DNA of 64,000 nt from an uncultured Campylobacter sp. (GTDB lineage: Bacteria; Campylobacterota; Campylobacteria; Campylobacterales; Campylobacteraceae). Positions 34,649-43,981 of the stretch are shown here, piece by piece. Numbering within the stretch: position 1 is the first letter of the stretch; every line of letters begins with the position of its first letter. The notes below the pieces were generated by a model. That model was given only the letters and a program-made list of their open reading frames with translations. It was not told the DNA's origin and made no database searches. Made by a program: the position numbers and the translations under genes. The DNA lies in contig CAKVAF010000003.1 of NCBI GenBank assembly GCA_934718785.1, positions 50,066 to 114,065 on the forward strand. The letters run 5' to 3'.

Positions 34649-34840
34649 AAAACAGCGGCACGGATTTTGAAATTTAACTTTGAAAAATAATCCTGTCATT
34701 GCGAGCAAGGATTTATCCTTGCGTGGCAATCCATTCTTTGATTTTACTAATAAACTATGGATTGCTTCGTCGCTTCGCTTCTCGCAATGACAGGTGTTTT
34801 AATTTTTTAAATTCAAAACTCGCGCCGCTGTTTTAGAATT
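34649..34840. repeat. Composite nested inverted repeat, copy 3
   Basis: Outer arms are the short GC-rich repeat in opposite orientation: AAAACAGCGGCACGG (34649-34663) and CGCGCCGCTGTTTT (34821-34834). Inner arms are perfect: CCTGTCATTGCGAG (34692-34705) and CTCGCAATGACAGG (34781-34794). Inside, CAAGGATTTATCCTTG is a further palindrome and GGCAATCCAT/ATGGATTGC pair. This best-preserved copy shows the full element is about 190 bp. No protein is encoded. Confidence 0.85.
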
Positions 34841-34989
34841 TATTCAATTTTAATCCTTAAATTTCACTGAATTTTATAGGAATTTCAACGAAGATTATAA
34901 AATCTTGCTGCTTTCTTCATTTATATAAGCTAAATTAAAGTTTAATTTTTGTAAAATTAAAGTTTCTTAATGTGCTGAACTTCAAAGAA

Positions 34990-35041
34990 GTATTTTTAAA
35001 AATCACCATTTTTTTAAAAATAGTTGGTGCAAAGCCTAGGC
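34990..35041 (+). promoter_or_regulatory. Structured leader of the alpha ribosomal operon
   Basis: The 5' region before rpmJ has CACCA (35004-35008) able to pair with TGGTG (35025-35029), flanked by T/A runs, and the palindrome GCCTAGGC (35034-35041). Ribosomal protein S4 regulates alpha operons through such leaders in other bacteria; here this is inference. The rest of 34841-35081 shows no gene, and infA is not here. Confidence 0.35.
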
Positions 35042-35081
35042 GCATTGAGTTTAAATGGAAATTTAAACAAGGAGTTTAACG

Positions 35082-35195
35082 ATGAAGGTTCGTCCCTCAG
35101 TTAAAAAAATGTGCGACAAATGTAAAATTGTGCGTCGCAAAGGCGTTGTTCGCATTATTTGCGAAAATCCAAAACACAAACAAAGACAAGGATAA
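35082..35195 (+). CDS. rpmJ: 50S ribosomal protein L36
   Basis: A 37-residue protein with the L36 zinc ribbon: [19 protein letters not shown] and then [15 protein letters not shown]. The ligands are Cys11, Cys14, Cys27 and His32, the zinc-binding form. AAGGAG precedes the ATG. It is the first gene of the alpha operon here; infA, often upstream of it, is missing. Confidence 0.97.
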   Translation: MKVRPSVKKMCDKCKIVRRKGVVRIICENPKHKQRQG

Positions 35196-35198
35196 ATT

Positions 35199-35564
35199 AT
35201 GGCTCGTATTGCAGGTGTAGATTTACCAAAGAAAAAAAGGATAGAATACGCTCTTACTTATATCTATGGTATAGGACTTTACAGCGCTAGGAAAATCCTT
35301 GATAAGACAGGAATTTCTTATGATAAAAGAGTGAATGATCTAAGCGAAGATGAAGCTGCAGCCATTCGCAAAGAAATTCAAGAGCATTATCAAGTCGAAG
35401 GGGACTTGAGAAAACAAGTAGCAATGGACATCAAGGCTTTAATGGATCTTGGCTCTTTCAGGGGCTTAAGACACAGAAAAGGACTTCCTGTGCGCGGTCA
35501 AAAGACAAAAACAAATGCCAGAACGCGCAAAGGCAAGAGAAAAACAGTCGGCGCGAAATCATAA
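35199..35564 (+). CDS. rpsM: 30S ribosomal protein S13
   Basis: S13 lies in the head of the small subunit and contacts tRNA and S19. The 121-residue protein begins [20 protein letters not shown] and ends with the basic tail [11 protein letters not shown]. The conserved [17 protein letters not shown] motif is present. It is 3 bases after rpmJ. Confidence 0.98.
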   Translation: MARIAGVDLPKKKRIEYALTYIYGIGLYSARKILDKTGISYDKRVNDLSEDEAAAIRKEIQEHYQVEGDLRKQVAMDIKALMDLGSFRGLRHRKGLPVRGQKTKTNARTRKGKRKTVGAKS

Positions 35565-35574
35565 GGTGTGAAAT

Positions 35575-35967
35575 ATGGCAAAAAGAAAAATCGTAAAGAA
35601 AAAAGTCGCTAAGAAAAACATTGCTAAGGGCATTGTTTATATCAGCGCAAGTTTTAATAATACTATGGTTACAGTTACTGATGAAATGGGAAATGCGATT
35701 GCGTGGAGCTCAGCTGGGGGTCTTGGCTTTAAAGGCTCTAAGAAATCAACGCCTTATGCGGCCCAGCAAGCTGTTGAGGATGCGATGAGTAAGGCAAAAG
35801 AACACGGCATTAAAGAAGTGGGCATCAAGGTGCAAGGTCCAGGCAGTGGGCGCGAAACAGCGGTAAAAAGCGTGGGTGCAGTTGAGGGCATAAAGGTGCT
35901 TTTCTTAAAAGACATCACACCTCTAGCGCACAATGGCTGCCGTCCGCCTAAAAGAAGACGCGTGTAA
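35575..35967 (+). CDS. rpsK: 30S ribosomal protein S11
   Basis: S11 forms part of the platform near the mRNA 3' end. The 130-residue protein shows the signature [20 protein letters not shown], then [12 protein letters not shown] and ends [18 protein letters not shown], all highly conserved. It is 10 bases after rpsM. Confidence 0.98.
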   Translation: MAKRKIVKKKVAKKNIAKGIVYISASFNNTMVTVTDEMGNAIAWSSAGGLGFKGSKKSTPYAAQQAVEDAMSKAKEHGIKEVGIKVQGPGSGRETAVKSVGAVEGIKVLFLKDITPLAHNGCRPPKRRRV

Positions 35968-35981
35968 GAAAGGAGCAAGCT

Positions 35982-36608
35982 ATGGCAAGATATAAAGGAC
36001 CTGTTGAAAAACTAGAAAGAAGATTTGGTGTCAGCCTTGCTTTAAAAGGCGAGAGAAGACTTGCGGGCAAAAGCGCGCTTGATAAACGCCCTTACGCACC
36101 GGGTCAGCACGGGGCTAGAAAAGGCAAAGTCAGCGAATACGGACTTCAGCTTAAAGAAAAGCAAAAAGCTAAATTTATGTATGGCGTGAGCGAAAAGCAG
36201 TTTCGCCGCCTTTTTGCAGAAGCTGCAAGAAAAGAAGGCAACACCGGGGTTTTACTCATCCAGCTTTTAGAACAAAGACTTGATAATGTCGTTTATAGAA
36301 TGGGCTTTGCCACGACGCGCCGCTTTGCAAGGCAGCTTGTAACGCACGGACATATTTTAGTCAATGGCAAAAGAGTGAATATCCCAAGCTTTCGTGTAGA
36401 AGCTGGCACAAAAATCGAAGTCATCGAAAAAAGTAAAAATAATCCACAAATTACGCGCTCACTGGACTTGACCGCACAAACAGGCATAGTCGCATGGGTG
36501 GATGTGGAAAAAGATAAAAGATTTGGCATTTTTACGAGAAAGCCTGAAAGAGAAGAAGTTGTCATTCCTGTTGAGGAAAGATTTATCGTCGAGCTTTACT
36601 CTAAATAA
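35982..36608 (+). CDS. rpsD: 30S ribosomal protein S4
   Basis: S4 starts assembly of the 30S body and in many bacteria represses this operon. The 208-residue protein lacks N-terminal zinc cysteines, that is, it is the C-minus form. The S4 RNA-binding domain is seen in [19 protein letters not shown] and [19 protein letters not shown]. The start [17 protein letters not shown] is typical of the group. AAGGAG precedes the ATG. Confidence 0.98.
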   Translation: MARYKGPVEKLERRFGVSLALKGERRLAGKSALDKRPYAPGQHGARKGKVSEYGLQLKEKQKAKFMYGVSEKQFRRLFAEAARKEGNTGVLLIQLLEQRLDNVVYRMGFATTRRFARQLVTHGHILVNGKRVNIPSFRVEAGTKIEVIEKSKNNPQITRSLDLTAQTGIVAWVDVEKDKRFGIFTRKPEREEVVIPVEERFIVELYSK

Positions 36609-36622
36609 TAAAGGGTTAAACT

Positions 36623-37636
36623 ATGAGAAATATTACTACAAGTGCTTATACACCGACTGAATTTAGCGTAGAAAATGTCAGCGAAAGAACAGCTAAAATC
36701 AGTGCTTGGCCCTTTGAAATAGGCTATGGCATAACGCTTGCTCATCCCATTCGACGCTTGCTTTACTCAAGCACAGTAGGCTACGCGCCAACTGCTCTTA
36801 AAATCGAGGGTGTAAGCCACGAATTTGACAGCATTCGCGGAATGCTTGAAGATGTCGCACTTTTCATCATCAATCTTAAAAAATTACGTTTCAAGCTCAA
36901 AGAAGAAAACGACAAAGAAGTCGTGGAATTTTATTTTAAGGGGCCTAAAGAAATTCATGGGCGCGATTTAAACAACGAAAGTGTCGAAGTTGTCAATGAT
37001 AATGCGTATTTAGCGACCATTAATGAAGATGCCGAGCTTAAATTTAGCCTAATCATCGAAAAAGGCATAGGCTATGTGCCAAGCGAAGAGATAAAAGGGG
37101 GCTTTCCTGATGCAGGATATATCGCGCTGGATGCTTTCTTTACGCCTATTCGAGAAGCCACTTATGATATAGAAAAAGTGCTTTTTGAAGATAATCCAGA
37201 TTACGAAAAAGTCGTTTTTACCATCACTACAGATGGGCAAATCACGCCAAATAAAGCCTTTGAAAATGCGCTAGAAGCGATGTATAAACAGCTTTCGGTT
37301 TTTGATAAGATCACAAACATCGGCGCGATGATTAAAAATCAAGCCGCAGTGAATGAGATTGAAAACATGAAACTTTTACAAAACATCACGGATTTAAATT
37401 TAAGCGCAAGAAGCTTTAACTGCCTTGAAAAAGCGGGCATTACCTATATCGGCGAGCTTGCGCTGATGAGCTTAAACGAGCTTGCAGGGCTTAAGAATTT
37501 GGGTAAAAAAAGCCTTGATGAAATCAAGGGCATTATGGAAAGCATTGGGCTTCCTGTGGGCACTTCAAAGCTTAGCGACAATAAAGAAATTTTAAAGAAA
37601 AAAATCGCCGAGCTCAAAGCACAAAATGAAGGATAA
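36623..37636 (+). CDS. rpoA: RNA polymerase alpha subunit
   Basis: RpoA dimerises to start polymerase assembly and contacts promoter UP elements and activators through its C-terminal domain. The N-terminal domain has [17 protein letters not shown]. The flexible linker is followed by a C-terminal domain with [20 protein letters not shown] and [16 protein letters not shown]. Its 337 residues are normal for Campylobacter. It lies 14 bases after rpsD. Confidence 0.98.
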   Translation: MRNITTSAYTPTEFSVENVSERTAKISAWPFEIGYGITLAHPIRRLLYSSTVGYAPTALKIEGVSHEFDSIRGMLEDVALFIINLKKLRFKLKEENDKEVVEFYFKGPKEIHGRDLNNESVEVVNDNAYLATINEDAELKFSLIIEKGIGYVPSEEIKGGFPDAGYIALDAFFTPIREATYDIEKVLFEDNPDYEKVVFTITTDGQITPNKAFENALEAMYKQLSVFDKITNIGAMIKNQAAVNEIENMKLLQNITDLNLSARSFNCLEKAGITYIGELALMSLNELAGLKNLGKKSLDEIKGIMESIGLPVGTSKLSDNKEILKKKIAELKAQNEG

Positions 37637-37639
37637 AAA

Positions 37640-37993
37640 ATGAGACATAAACACGGATACAGAAAGCTTGGCAGAACTTCATCTCACAGGGCTGCCTTGC
37701 TTAAAAATTTAAGCATTGCCTTAATTTCGCATGGAAAAATTGAAACCACACTCGAAAAGGCAAAAGAGCTTCGCAGCTACATCGAAAAGCTTGTAACGTG
37801 CGCTAGGGAAGGTGATTCTAACGCTCATAGAGCTATTTTTGCGAGTTTGCAAGATAAAACAAGCACAAATAAGCTAGTTACTGAAATCGCGCCTAAATTT
37901 AAGGAGCGAAACGGCGGCTACACAAGGATTATCAAAACTCGCACAAGACGCGGCGATGCTGCTGAAATGGCTTTTATTGAATTTGTAAGCTAA
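37640..37993 (+). CDS. rplQ: 50S ribosomal protein L17
   Basis: L17 lies near the exit tunnel. The 117-residue protein begins [20 protein letters not shown] and ends [23 protein letters not shown], both characteristic. The start is 3 bases after the rpoA stop. It is the last gene of the alpha operon here, and an inverted repeat follows. Confidence 0.98.
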   Translation: MRHKHGYRKLGRTSSHRAALLKNLSIALISHGKIETTLEKAKELRSYIEKLVTCAREGDSNAHRAIFASLQDKTSTNKLVTEIAPKFKERNGGYTRIIKTRTRRGDAAEMAFIEFVS

Positions 37994-38030
37994 ATTAAAA
38001 CTTACAAAAGTCATTTTATCCATAAAAACT

Positions 38031-38059
38031 AAGCTCGTAAATCTAAAAATTACGAGCTT
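38031..38059. terminator. Inverted repeat after rplQ
   Basis: AAGCTCGTAA (38031-38040) pairs perfectly with TTACGAGCTT (38050-38059) around a 9-base A-rich loop, 37 bases past the rplQ stop. There is no strong T run after it, so termination is likely but not certain. Confidence 0.55.
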
Positions 38060-38090
38060 CAATCTAACTCAAAAAATTAAACCCTAAAAA

Positions 38091-38120
38091 TTTCAAAACC
38101 CGCGCCGCTATTTTTGAAAT
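38091..38120 (+). repeat. Short GC-rich interspersed repeat
   Basis: TTTCAAAACCCGCGCCGC begins a near-consensus copy that ends CTATTTTTGAAAT. It stands alone without the TGTCATTGCGAG palindrome, between rplQ and the SMR genes. Confidence 0.75.
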
Positions 38121-38188
38121 TGAGTTTTTATGAATTTGTGATGATTTAATTTTGAAATTTTATAAAATGATTAAAAAAAAGGGAATTT

Positions 38189-38608
38189 ATGCTGAGTGGT
38201 TTTAAAACAATGCGTTCAAGTTTTGTAGCTTATGCGTTTTTGCTTTTGGCAATTTTAGCTGAAGTGCTGGGCACAGCGTTTTTAAAAATGGATAAAGATT
38301 GGGGAAAGCTTGGCGCACTTGGTGCAATGAGTGTATTTATCGGCGTTTCTTATATCTTTATGGGACTTGCGATTAAAAAAATTCAAATCGGCGTTGCTTA
38401 TGCGATTTGGGAGCTTTTAGGCACGCTTAGCATTTTAACACTGAGTTTTTTTATCTTTAAAGAAAGTCTTTCAAACACGCAAATCATAGGCATTGTGCTA
38501 GCTTTTGTGGGCATTATTTTAATCAACTTTGGCGAAGCAAAAGAAAATTTAGAAAGTCAAAATTTAGCGAAAAAGCCTAAAGAAAAGGCACTTGATGATA
38601 TATCTTAG
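38189..38608 (+). CDS. SMR family efflux protein, subunit 1
   Basis: Small multidrug resistance proteins are four-helix inner-membrane proton antiporters for cationic compounds. The essential glutamate is present in LLLAILAEVLGTAFLK. Further helices follow, including GVAYAIWELLGTLSIL in TM3, which carries the usual GVAYAIW signature with an extra Glu. At 139 residues it has a 25-residue cytosolic tail that is longer than normal. It overlaps the second SMR gene by 14 bases, so the two are a coupled heteropair, as for Cj0309c/Cj0310c (memory). Confidence 0.88.
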   Translation: MLSGFKTMRSSFVAYAFLLLAILAEVLGTAFLKMDKDWGKLGALGAMSVFIGVSYIFMGLAIKKIQIGVAYAIWELLGTLSILTLSFFIFKESLSNTQIIGIVLAFVGIILINFGEAKENLESQNLAKKPKEKALDDIS

Positions 38609-38906
38609 TCTCATTGTGGCTTCGGCGTTTTTAGATATTTTGGCTAATCTTTTTTTAAAAAAATCACAAGGCTTTAAGCACATTAATTGGGGAATTTTGG
38701 CGATAATTTTGGCTATTTTAGCCTTTATTTTGCTTTATTTTACGCTTGGCTTTGTGCCTTTAAGCGTGGCTTATGCAACTTGGGGCGCGGTGGGCATTAT
38801 TGGCACTTGCGTGGGTGGCTTTATTTTTTTTAAAGAAAGACTCAATTTCATCGGTATTTTAGGCATTGTCATTGTCATTGTCGCCGTGATTTTGATGAAT
38901 TTATAA
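38595..38906 (+). CDS. SMR family efflux protein, subunit 2
   Basis: A 103-residue four-helix SMR protein, ATG at 38595. In helix 1 the normally invariant glutamate is aspartate (IVASAFLDILANLFLKK). Helix 3 has VPLSVAYATWGAVGIIG. Asymmetric SMR pairs are known in which both proteins are needed for transport. The carboxylate is kept but shortened, which may change proton or substrate affinity (inference). Overlaps the first subunit. Confidence 0.87.
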   Translation: MIYLSLIVASAFLDILANLFLKKSQGFKHINWGILAIILAILAFILLYFTLGFVPLSVAYATWGAVGIIGTCVGGFIFFKERLNFIGILGIVIVIVAVILMNL

Positions 38907-38957
38907 AAACTTAAGCAAGCAAAGACTAAAATACTCTTAAATTTTTAAAGGACAAAG

Positions 38958-39152
38958 ATGCAATTTCAAATCGCAAATATCACTTGCCAAAACTGCGCCA
39001 ATCTCATTAAAAACGAGATTGAAGATGAATTTGGAAAAATTGAGATCGATGTGGCTAAAAAAATTTTAAGCATTGATTTAGATGAGAGTAAAAAATCTGC
39101 TTTCATCAAAGCCCTTGACGCACTTGGTTACAAGGTGGAAAAAGAACTTTGA
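38958..39152 (+). CDS. Copper chaperone, heavy-metal-associated domain
   Basis: A 64-residue single HMA domain with the copper site ITCQNCANLI (Cys10, Cys13). The ferredoxin-like pattern is complete. It ends with DALGYKVEKEL. Its stop overlaps the TTG start of the copper ATPase, so it probably serves as its CopZ-type chaperone in the cytosol. Confidence 0.88.
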   Translation: MQFQIANITCQNCANLIKNEIEDEFGKIEIDVAKKILSIDLDESKKSAFIKALDALGYKVEKEL

Positions 39153-41275
39153 AGGAACTGCACCTTAAAATCTCAAATATGACCTGCACGAATTGCTCAA
39201 ACTCCATTGAGAAAATCGCGCAAAAAATGGATGGCATAAAGGCTGCAAGCGTTTCTTATATCAACTCAAGTGGAGTTTTTTTAGTAGAAAATGAAATCGC
39301 GCAAAAAAAGCTCATCGATAAAATCAAAGCCCTAGGATATGGGGTTTTAAACGCTGATGAAAGCGCGCAGGATTTCTCAAGCAAAGAGCTTAAAAAATTA
39401 AAGCTGAATTTAATCTTAAGCATCATCACAAGCCTTAGTGGTATGGCTTTAATGCTGTTAAAGCATAGCGAAATTTTAAGCTTTATCCAGCTTTTTTTGG
39501 GTGTTTTTGGCATTTTTTACTGCGGGCGCGGTTTTTTCATCCACGCTTTTTTGGGGCTTAAAAGTCTTGCTTTGGATATGAACACGCTCGTTGCTTTGGG
39601 TAGTTTGAGTGCTTTTTTGTATTCTTTTTTAGCGTTTTTGGGCGTTTTTGAAAGCCATTTTTATTTTGCTGAAGCCAGTATGATTATTTCTTTCGTGCTT
39701 TTTGGCAAATTCTTAGAAGAAAAGGCAAAAACAAAAGCCAATGAATTCGTGCAAAATCTTCAAAAACTCGAGCTTAAAACTTCTAAAATCATCGACAAAA
39801 ACGGACAAATCAAAGAAATTCCAAGCACCTTTATAAACGCAGGCGATGAAATTTTGCTTGCAGAAGCCGATAGCTTAAGCGTTGATGGCGTCATTGTTGA
39901 TGGCAGGGCTGAAGTGGATACGAGCTTTTTAAATGGCGAATTTGTACCCGTTTTAAAGCAAAAAGGCGATAGTATCGAAGCTGGCAGTATTATCATCAGT
40001 GGCAAACTTCGCATAAAAGCCACTAAAAAGGCTATAGATAGCAAGCTAGAAAGCATTAAAGACTTGATTTTTAAAGCAAGTAGCGAAAAAATGCCTATCA
40101 ATAAAATCACGGATAAAATTTCAGCCTATTTTGTGGGCTTCATTCTCATTTTAGCGTTGGGTGTATTTGTCTTTTATGCTTTTAAAACAGGTTTTCACAG
40201 CGCGCTTTTTCACGCTAGTGCCTTGCTTTTAATTTCTTGTCCTTGTGCTTTAGGGCTTGCTACGCCTATTGCTTTGAGTTTGGCACTTTCAAATGCGGCG
40301 AAGCATTTTATTTTGATTAAAAATCCTGCTGTTTTAGAGCTTTTTTCAAAGCTAAAATTTGTTCTTTTTGATAAAACAGGCACTTTAAGCCAAGAAAATT
40401 TAAGCCTATATGCGCACAATTTAAGCGATGAAAATTTTAAGCTCGTGCAAGAGCTTGAGCTTTTTAGCTCTCATCCTATCGCAAAAGCCTTGTGTTTGGG
40501 CGCTGTGAAAAGAGATTTTAAAGGCGAGTTTGAAAATATCCCAGCTCGCGGGCTCATTTATAAAGAAGGCGCTGATAGCTATTATATCGGCAATGAAGCG
40601 CTTTTAAGAGAAAATCATATTTCAATTTCTCAAAGCACACGGGATTTCATCTCTCAAAATAGCCTAAAAGCTCCTGTGCTTGTCTTTTTTGCCAAAAATG
40701 ACAAATGCTTAGGCGCGCTGTGTCTAGCAAATGAACTAAAAAGCGAGGCTAAGGGTGTGGCTCAGTTTTTTAAAGCGCGTCACATCGTGCCTGTGATTTT
40801 GAGTGGGGATAATGAAAAAAGCGTGAGCTTGTGCGCTAAAGAGCTTGACATTAAAGAATTTTACGCAAATTTAAAGCCTGAGGATAAACTAGAGCGCGTC
40901 AAAGAGCTTGAAAAGCAAGGTGTTTTGATGTTTGTAGGAGATGGGCTTAATGATGCAGCAGCACTAAGCCTTGCAAATGTGAGTGTGGCGATGAATGCGG
41001 GCAGTAATTTAGCCAAGCTCTCAGGCGATATCATTTTGATGAAAAATAACCTAAACGCGCTAAAATACACCTATAAACTTTGTCAAAAATGTTTTTTTGT
41101 GATTAAGATCAATCTTTTTTGGGCGTTTTTTTACAATGCACTTTGCATTCCTATCGCGGCTGGCTTTGTGCCTGCTATCACGCTCTCGCCGCACCTTGCA
41201 GCCCTTGCGATGTGCTTTTCATCTTTAAGCGTGGTGTTAAATTCACTCAGGCTTAGAAAAGAGATTGAAATTTGA
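39149..41275 (+). CDS. copA: Copper-exporting P1B-type ATPase
   Basis: CopA pumps Cu(I) out across the inner membrane. The TTG start at 39149 overlaps the chaperone stop (TTGA); GGTGG lies about 10 bases before it. An N-terminal HMA domain has MTCTNCSN (Cys13, Cys16). Then come the membrane metal site SCPCALGLATP, phosphorylation site FDKTGTLS and hinge VGDGLNDAAALSLANV. The HP motif is SSHPIAKAL. The 708-residue length is typical. CPC in the sixth membrane helix is the Cu(I) signature. Confidence 0.94.
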   Translation: MKELHLKISNMTCTNCSNSIEKIAQKMDGIKAASVSYINSSGVFLVENEIAQKKLIDKIKALGYGVLNADESAQDFSSKELKKLKLNLILSIITSLSGMALMLLKHSEILSFIQLFLGVFGIFYCGRGFFIHAFLGLKSLALDMNTLVALGSLSAFLYSFLAFLGVFESHFYFAEASMIISFVLFGKFLEEKAKTKANEFVQNLQKLELKTSKIIDKNGQIKEIPSTFINAGDEILLAEADSLSVDGVIVDGRAEVDTSFLNGEFVPVLKQKGDSIEAGSIIISGKLRIKATKKAIDSKLESIKDLIFKASSEKMPINKITDKISAYFVGFILILALGVFVFYAFKTGFHSALFHASALLLISCPCALGLATPIALSLALSNAAKHFILIKNPAVLELFSKLKFVLFDKTGTLSQENLSLYAHNLSDENFKLVQELELFSSHPIAKALCLGAVKRDFKGEFENIPARGLIYKEGADSYYIGNEALLRENHISISQSTRDFISQNSLKAPVLVFFAKNDKCLGALCLANELKSEAKGVAQFFKARHIVPVILSGDNEKSVSLCAKELDIKEFYANLKPEDKLERVKELEKQGVLMFVGDGLNDAAALSLANVSVAMNAGSNLAKLSGDIILMKNNLNALKYTYKLCQKCFFVIKINLFWAFFYNALCIPIAAGFVPAITLSPHLAALAMCFSSLSVVLNSLRLRKEIEI

Positions 41276-41280
41276 GAAAT

Positions 41281-41303
41281 AAAGCCCTAAAAAATAGGGC
41301 TTT
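41281..41303. terminator. Bidirectional terminator between copA and the lipoprotein operon
   Basis: AAAGCCCTA pairs perfectly with TAGGGCTTT across a 5-base A loop, in the 71-base gap between convergent genes. A short T/A context on both sides could serve both directions. Confidence 0.65.
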
Positions 41304-41346
41304 GAAAGAAAGTTAAGAAAGATAAATAAAAGCTAAGATAAACAGC

Positions 41347-42549
41347 TTAAAAGCCAAGCTTAACGCCACCTTGCTCACCCAACTCGTAGTTTGCGTCCTT
41401 GCCTATGGTGTAGCCATTACCGCCACCTCCTGTGCTTAAAGGACGGCAAAGATTGTCTTTAGCGACTTTGCCCTCGGTGATTTTAGCGTAAGAAAGCTTG
41501 GGTGTTACGCGAGTAACTTCTACCACACCAACTTTATTTTCAACCCTACCTGTGTTTTCTTTAGTGTAAGCATCTTTGATGACTTCTCCAAGAGCAAAGC
41601 ACTCATACACATCGCCTGTGTTTAGAATTTGTGAGAACACGACTTCATTATTGCTCACGCTTGCCACTTTAAGCGGATAAATCGCATTTAACATATCACT
41701 TGAAATTCTTGCAGCAATTTGCTCTAAAGCCGCTTCATTGGCTGTGAGTGAGTCATCTTTAATGCTTACTTTCATAGTGAGTGTGTTTGAAAATTTAATC
41801 TGCCTTGTCGCAAATAAAAGCACTCTATAATCAATGACCACCTCAGCTTCTGCCTTTGTTTTACCTGTAAGATTGCTCGTCTTTTTTTTTGCATCAAGGG
41901 CATTGACTGAAAAAAGCAAAATATAGTCTGTGGCTAAGACATTTTTAAGTTTATACACCTCATCACTTGCAGCATCGCCACTTTGAATGATCGCTTTTTC
42001 CATAGCATAGTAGCCGTCTGAGTCTCTATCTAGGACATTAAATTTTCTGCTTTGAAGTAAATCTGTGATGATTTTTTGTTGTAAAGTCGAGCCTAATCCT
42101 GAATACACAGCCGGCGAAACACTAAACACCGTAATAGAGCGTCTGCTATCAGCACTTAAGCCCGGTGCTTTGTAACTTTTGGTTGTGGTGGTTTTAAAGA
42201 TTGTTACGCTTGCATGCCACTTGCCACCTACTTCTTCGGCGGAGTTGATCTCGTAGGTATCAGCTCTGCCTTTGGTTGCCTTTGAAATTTGCTCGCTGTA
42301 AGAATCTTGGATATTTGTGCCTTGATTATCACTTACAGCGTGAGTTTGTGAAGTTTTAAGCGAGTTGATATTGACCCCGCTCATTTTGCCAATGGCTTCA
42401 ATGATGGCATTATTAACCGCTTCTTCTCTGGTAAGTCCTGTGCCCTCGCCTGTGCTGCTTTTGGTTGAAGTTTTAGTTACGATCTTGGCTTCTAGTGAAA
42501 AGCTTAAGAAAATTCCAGCTAAAAAAATAAAAAGAAATTTTTTCATCAT
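41347..42549 (-). CDS. Exported CsgG-like protein
   Basis: The 400-residue protein has a signal peptide (MMKKFLFIFLAGIFLSFSLEA) and no lipobox. Its domain begins STGEGTGLTREEAVNNAIIEAI, like the first part of LPP20/FlgO-type exported proteins. The middle LQQKIITDLLQSRKFNVLDRD resembles CsgG-type TolB-N folds. It is last of the five genes and corresponds to Cj0093 of C. jejuni (memory). Probably a periplasmic or outer-membrane-associated protein; function unknown. Confidence 0.75.
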   Translation of the reverse strand: MMKKFLFIFLAGIFLSFSLEAKIVTKTSTKSSTGEGTGLTREEAVNNAIIEAIGKMSGVNINSLKTSQTHAVSDNQGTNIQDSYSEQISKATKGRADTYEINSAEEVGGKWHASVTIFKTTTTKSYKAPGLSADSRRSITVFSVSPAVYSGLGSTLQQKIITDLLQSRKFNVLDRDSDGYYAMEKAIIQSGDAASDEVYKLKNVLATDYILLFSVNALDAKKKTSNLTGKTKAEAEVVIDYRVLLFATRQIKFSNTLTMKVSIKDDSLTANEAALEQIAARISSDMLNAIYPLKVASVSNNEVVFSQILNTGDVYECFALGEVIKDAYTKENTGRVENKVGVVEVTRVTPKLSYAKITEGKVAKDNLCRPLSTGGGGNGYTIGKDANYELGEQGGVKLGF

Positions 42550-42556
42550 TTAGTCC

Positions 42557-43885
42557 TTAAAAATCATCAATAGTATTAACGACATTAGATTTTCTTTGTG
42601 TTTTTTGACCTGAGCTTGTAGAGCTTTTTGTGCTGGATTTAGTAGGATTTAAGGCTTGATTTGTGTTTTCAACATTAGCATAAGAATAAAAACGCACGAC
42701 ACCCACATGTTCTACTCCATTATCACTTGTTACACTCCAGCTTTTAAGGGTTCGAATTCCTCGAAGCTGTCCGCTTGCTTGACTTTTTATTGTTTGATTG
42801 ACTTTATCGATGATATTTGTAAATGTTTGATCTTCTTGCTGCACAGAGCCGTCATTTAAATTTGTGCTTTGTTTGATCGTTTGCTGTATATCATCGCCAC
42901 TTAAACGTTCATCACTCATACTCACGCTAACATTGATAAATTCTAAAATCGCCGCATCTGCTTTTGATGAAGCTGTTTCTTTAGCTTGTTTTTCCAGTGA
43001 ATTGGTGATTCTATTATTAGCATTTGGCACAAATCCCCAGTTTCCATAGCTCAAGATGATAGGCGCGCCATTTTCATCATACACTAAACGAATGCCATAT
43101 TCATTTAAAAAGCCTTTTTTATCTTTTGGTAGATAATCAACAAGTTTTTTGCCACCCTTACCTTGAATCAAGCTTTTTCTTTTGTGTTGCATATCTCTTG
43201 CCAGCTGTCTTGTTTTATCAGACACCACGGCAATGACGCCAATTTGATACTCGCCTCTTTTGTGCGTTACGATAGTTTGCACTGGCACAAGCCCTTGCAT
43301 ACTGCCAAATGCAGTTGTAATCGTCTTTTGCAAAAAGTTATCCTTAAACAAGGTCTTTTTTTGCTCTTCACTTAGTCCTTGCGTATTAACACCCAAATCT
43401 TTTAAGGCATTTTCAAGCTTTGCGCCTGCAAGTTGCGTGATTTTATCCCAAATTTGAACAAATGCACTGCCCTTAGGTAATTCTTCAAATTCTCTATTGT
43501 TTGTCGATTGATCACTTTCATAGCTTGAAATTTTACTCGAAGCGGTGCGTCCAAAAGCATCTTTGATGAATTCTTTTTGCAAGTCAAGTATGGCTCTTTG
43601 ATAAGCAATTTCTAAAGCTTGCGCAAATTGTGGGTCATTTTCCTTAACAGCTGCATTACCAATGCCTGTGTAAAAAGTCTTGCCATTTTGTGTTTCGCCA
43701 TAGTTTATTTCAAATTTATTAGCAAATTCTTCAAAAAACTCATCCAAACTTTTCGGTGTGATATCCTTGGTGCTTGCATCTGAAATTTCATTTTGAATTT
43801 TTACATCTTCATTTGTAATTTCTATAGCCGTTTCAGCGTATAAAAATCCTGCTAAAATTAAAGAACTTAAAAAAATCCTTTTCAT
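42557..43885 (-). CDS. Exported protein, Cj0092-like
   Basis: A 442-residue protein with a signal peptide (MKRIFLSSLILAGFLYA). It has conserved blocks FYTGIGNAAVKENDPQFAQA, ALEIAYQRAILDLQKEF and VPVQTIVTHKRGEYQIGVIAV, and a disordered Thr/Ser/Asn-rich C-terminus. The Ala-rich helix AQALEIAYQRAILDLQ is like that of LPP20 proteins. It lies 7 bases ahead of the CsgG-like gene. It corresponds to Cj0092 by order and length (memory). I do not know its function. Confidence 0.7.
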   Translation of the reverse strand: MKRIFLSSLILAGFLYAETAIEITNEDVKIQNEISDASTKDITPKSLDEFFEEFANKFEINYGETQNGKTFYTGIGNAAVKENDPQFAQALEIAYQRAILDLQKEFIKDAFGRTASSKISSYESDQSTNNREFEELPKGSAFVQIWDKITQLAGAKLENALKDLGVNTQGLSEEQKKTLFKDNFLQKTITTAFGSMQGLVPVQTIVTHKRGEYQIGVIAVVSDKTRQLARDMQHKRKSLIQGKGGKKLVDYLPKDKKGFLNEYGIRLVYDENGAPIILSYGNWGFVPNANNRITNSLEKQAKETASSKADAAILEFINVSVSMSDERLSGDDIQQTIKQSTNLNDGSVQQEDQTFTNIIDKVNQTIKSQASGQLRGIRTLKSWSVTSDNGVEHVGVVRFYSYANVENTNQALNPTKSSTKSSTSSGQKTQRKSNVVNTIDDF

Positions 43886-43981
43886 TTTTTTTCCTTTTTA
43901 AATTTAAAAAAAGTCCAAATTATAAAATTTGAGCTTTAGGTTTTGAAAGAAAGTTAAGTTTAAAATTATCTAAAGATAAAC

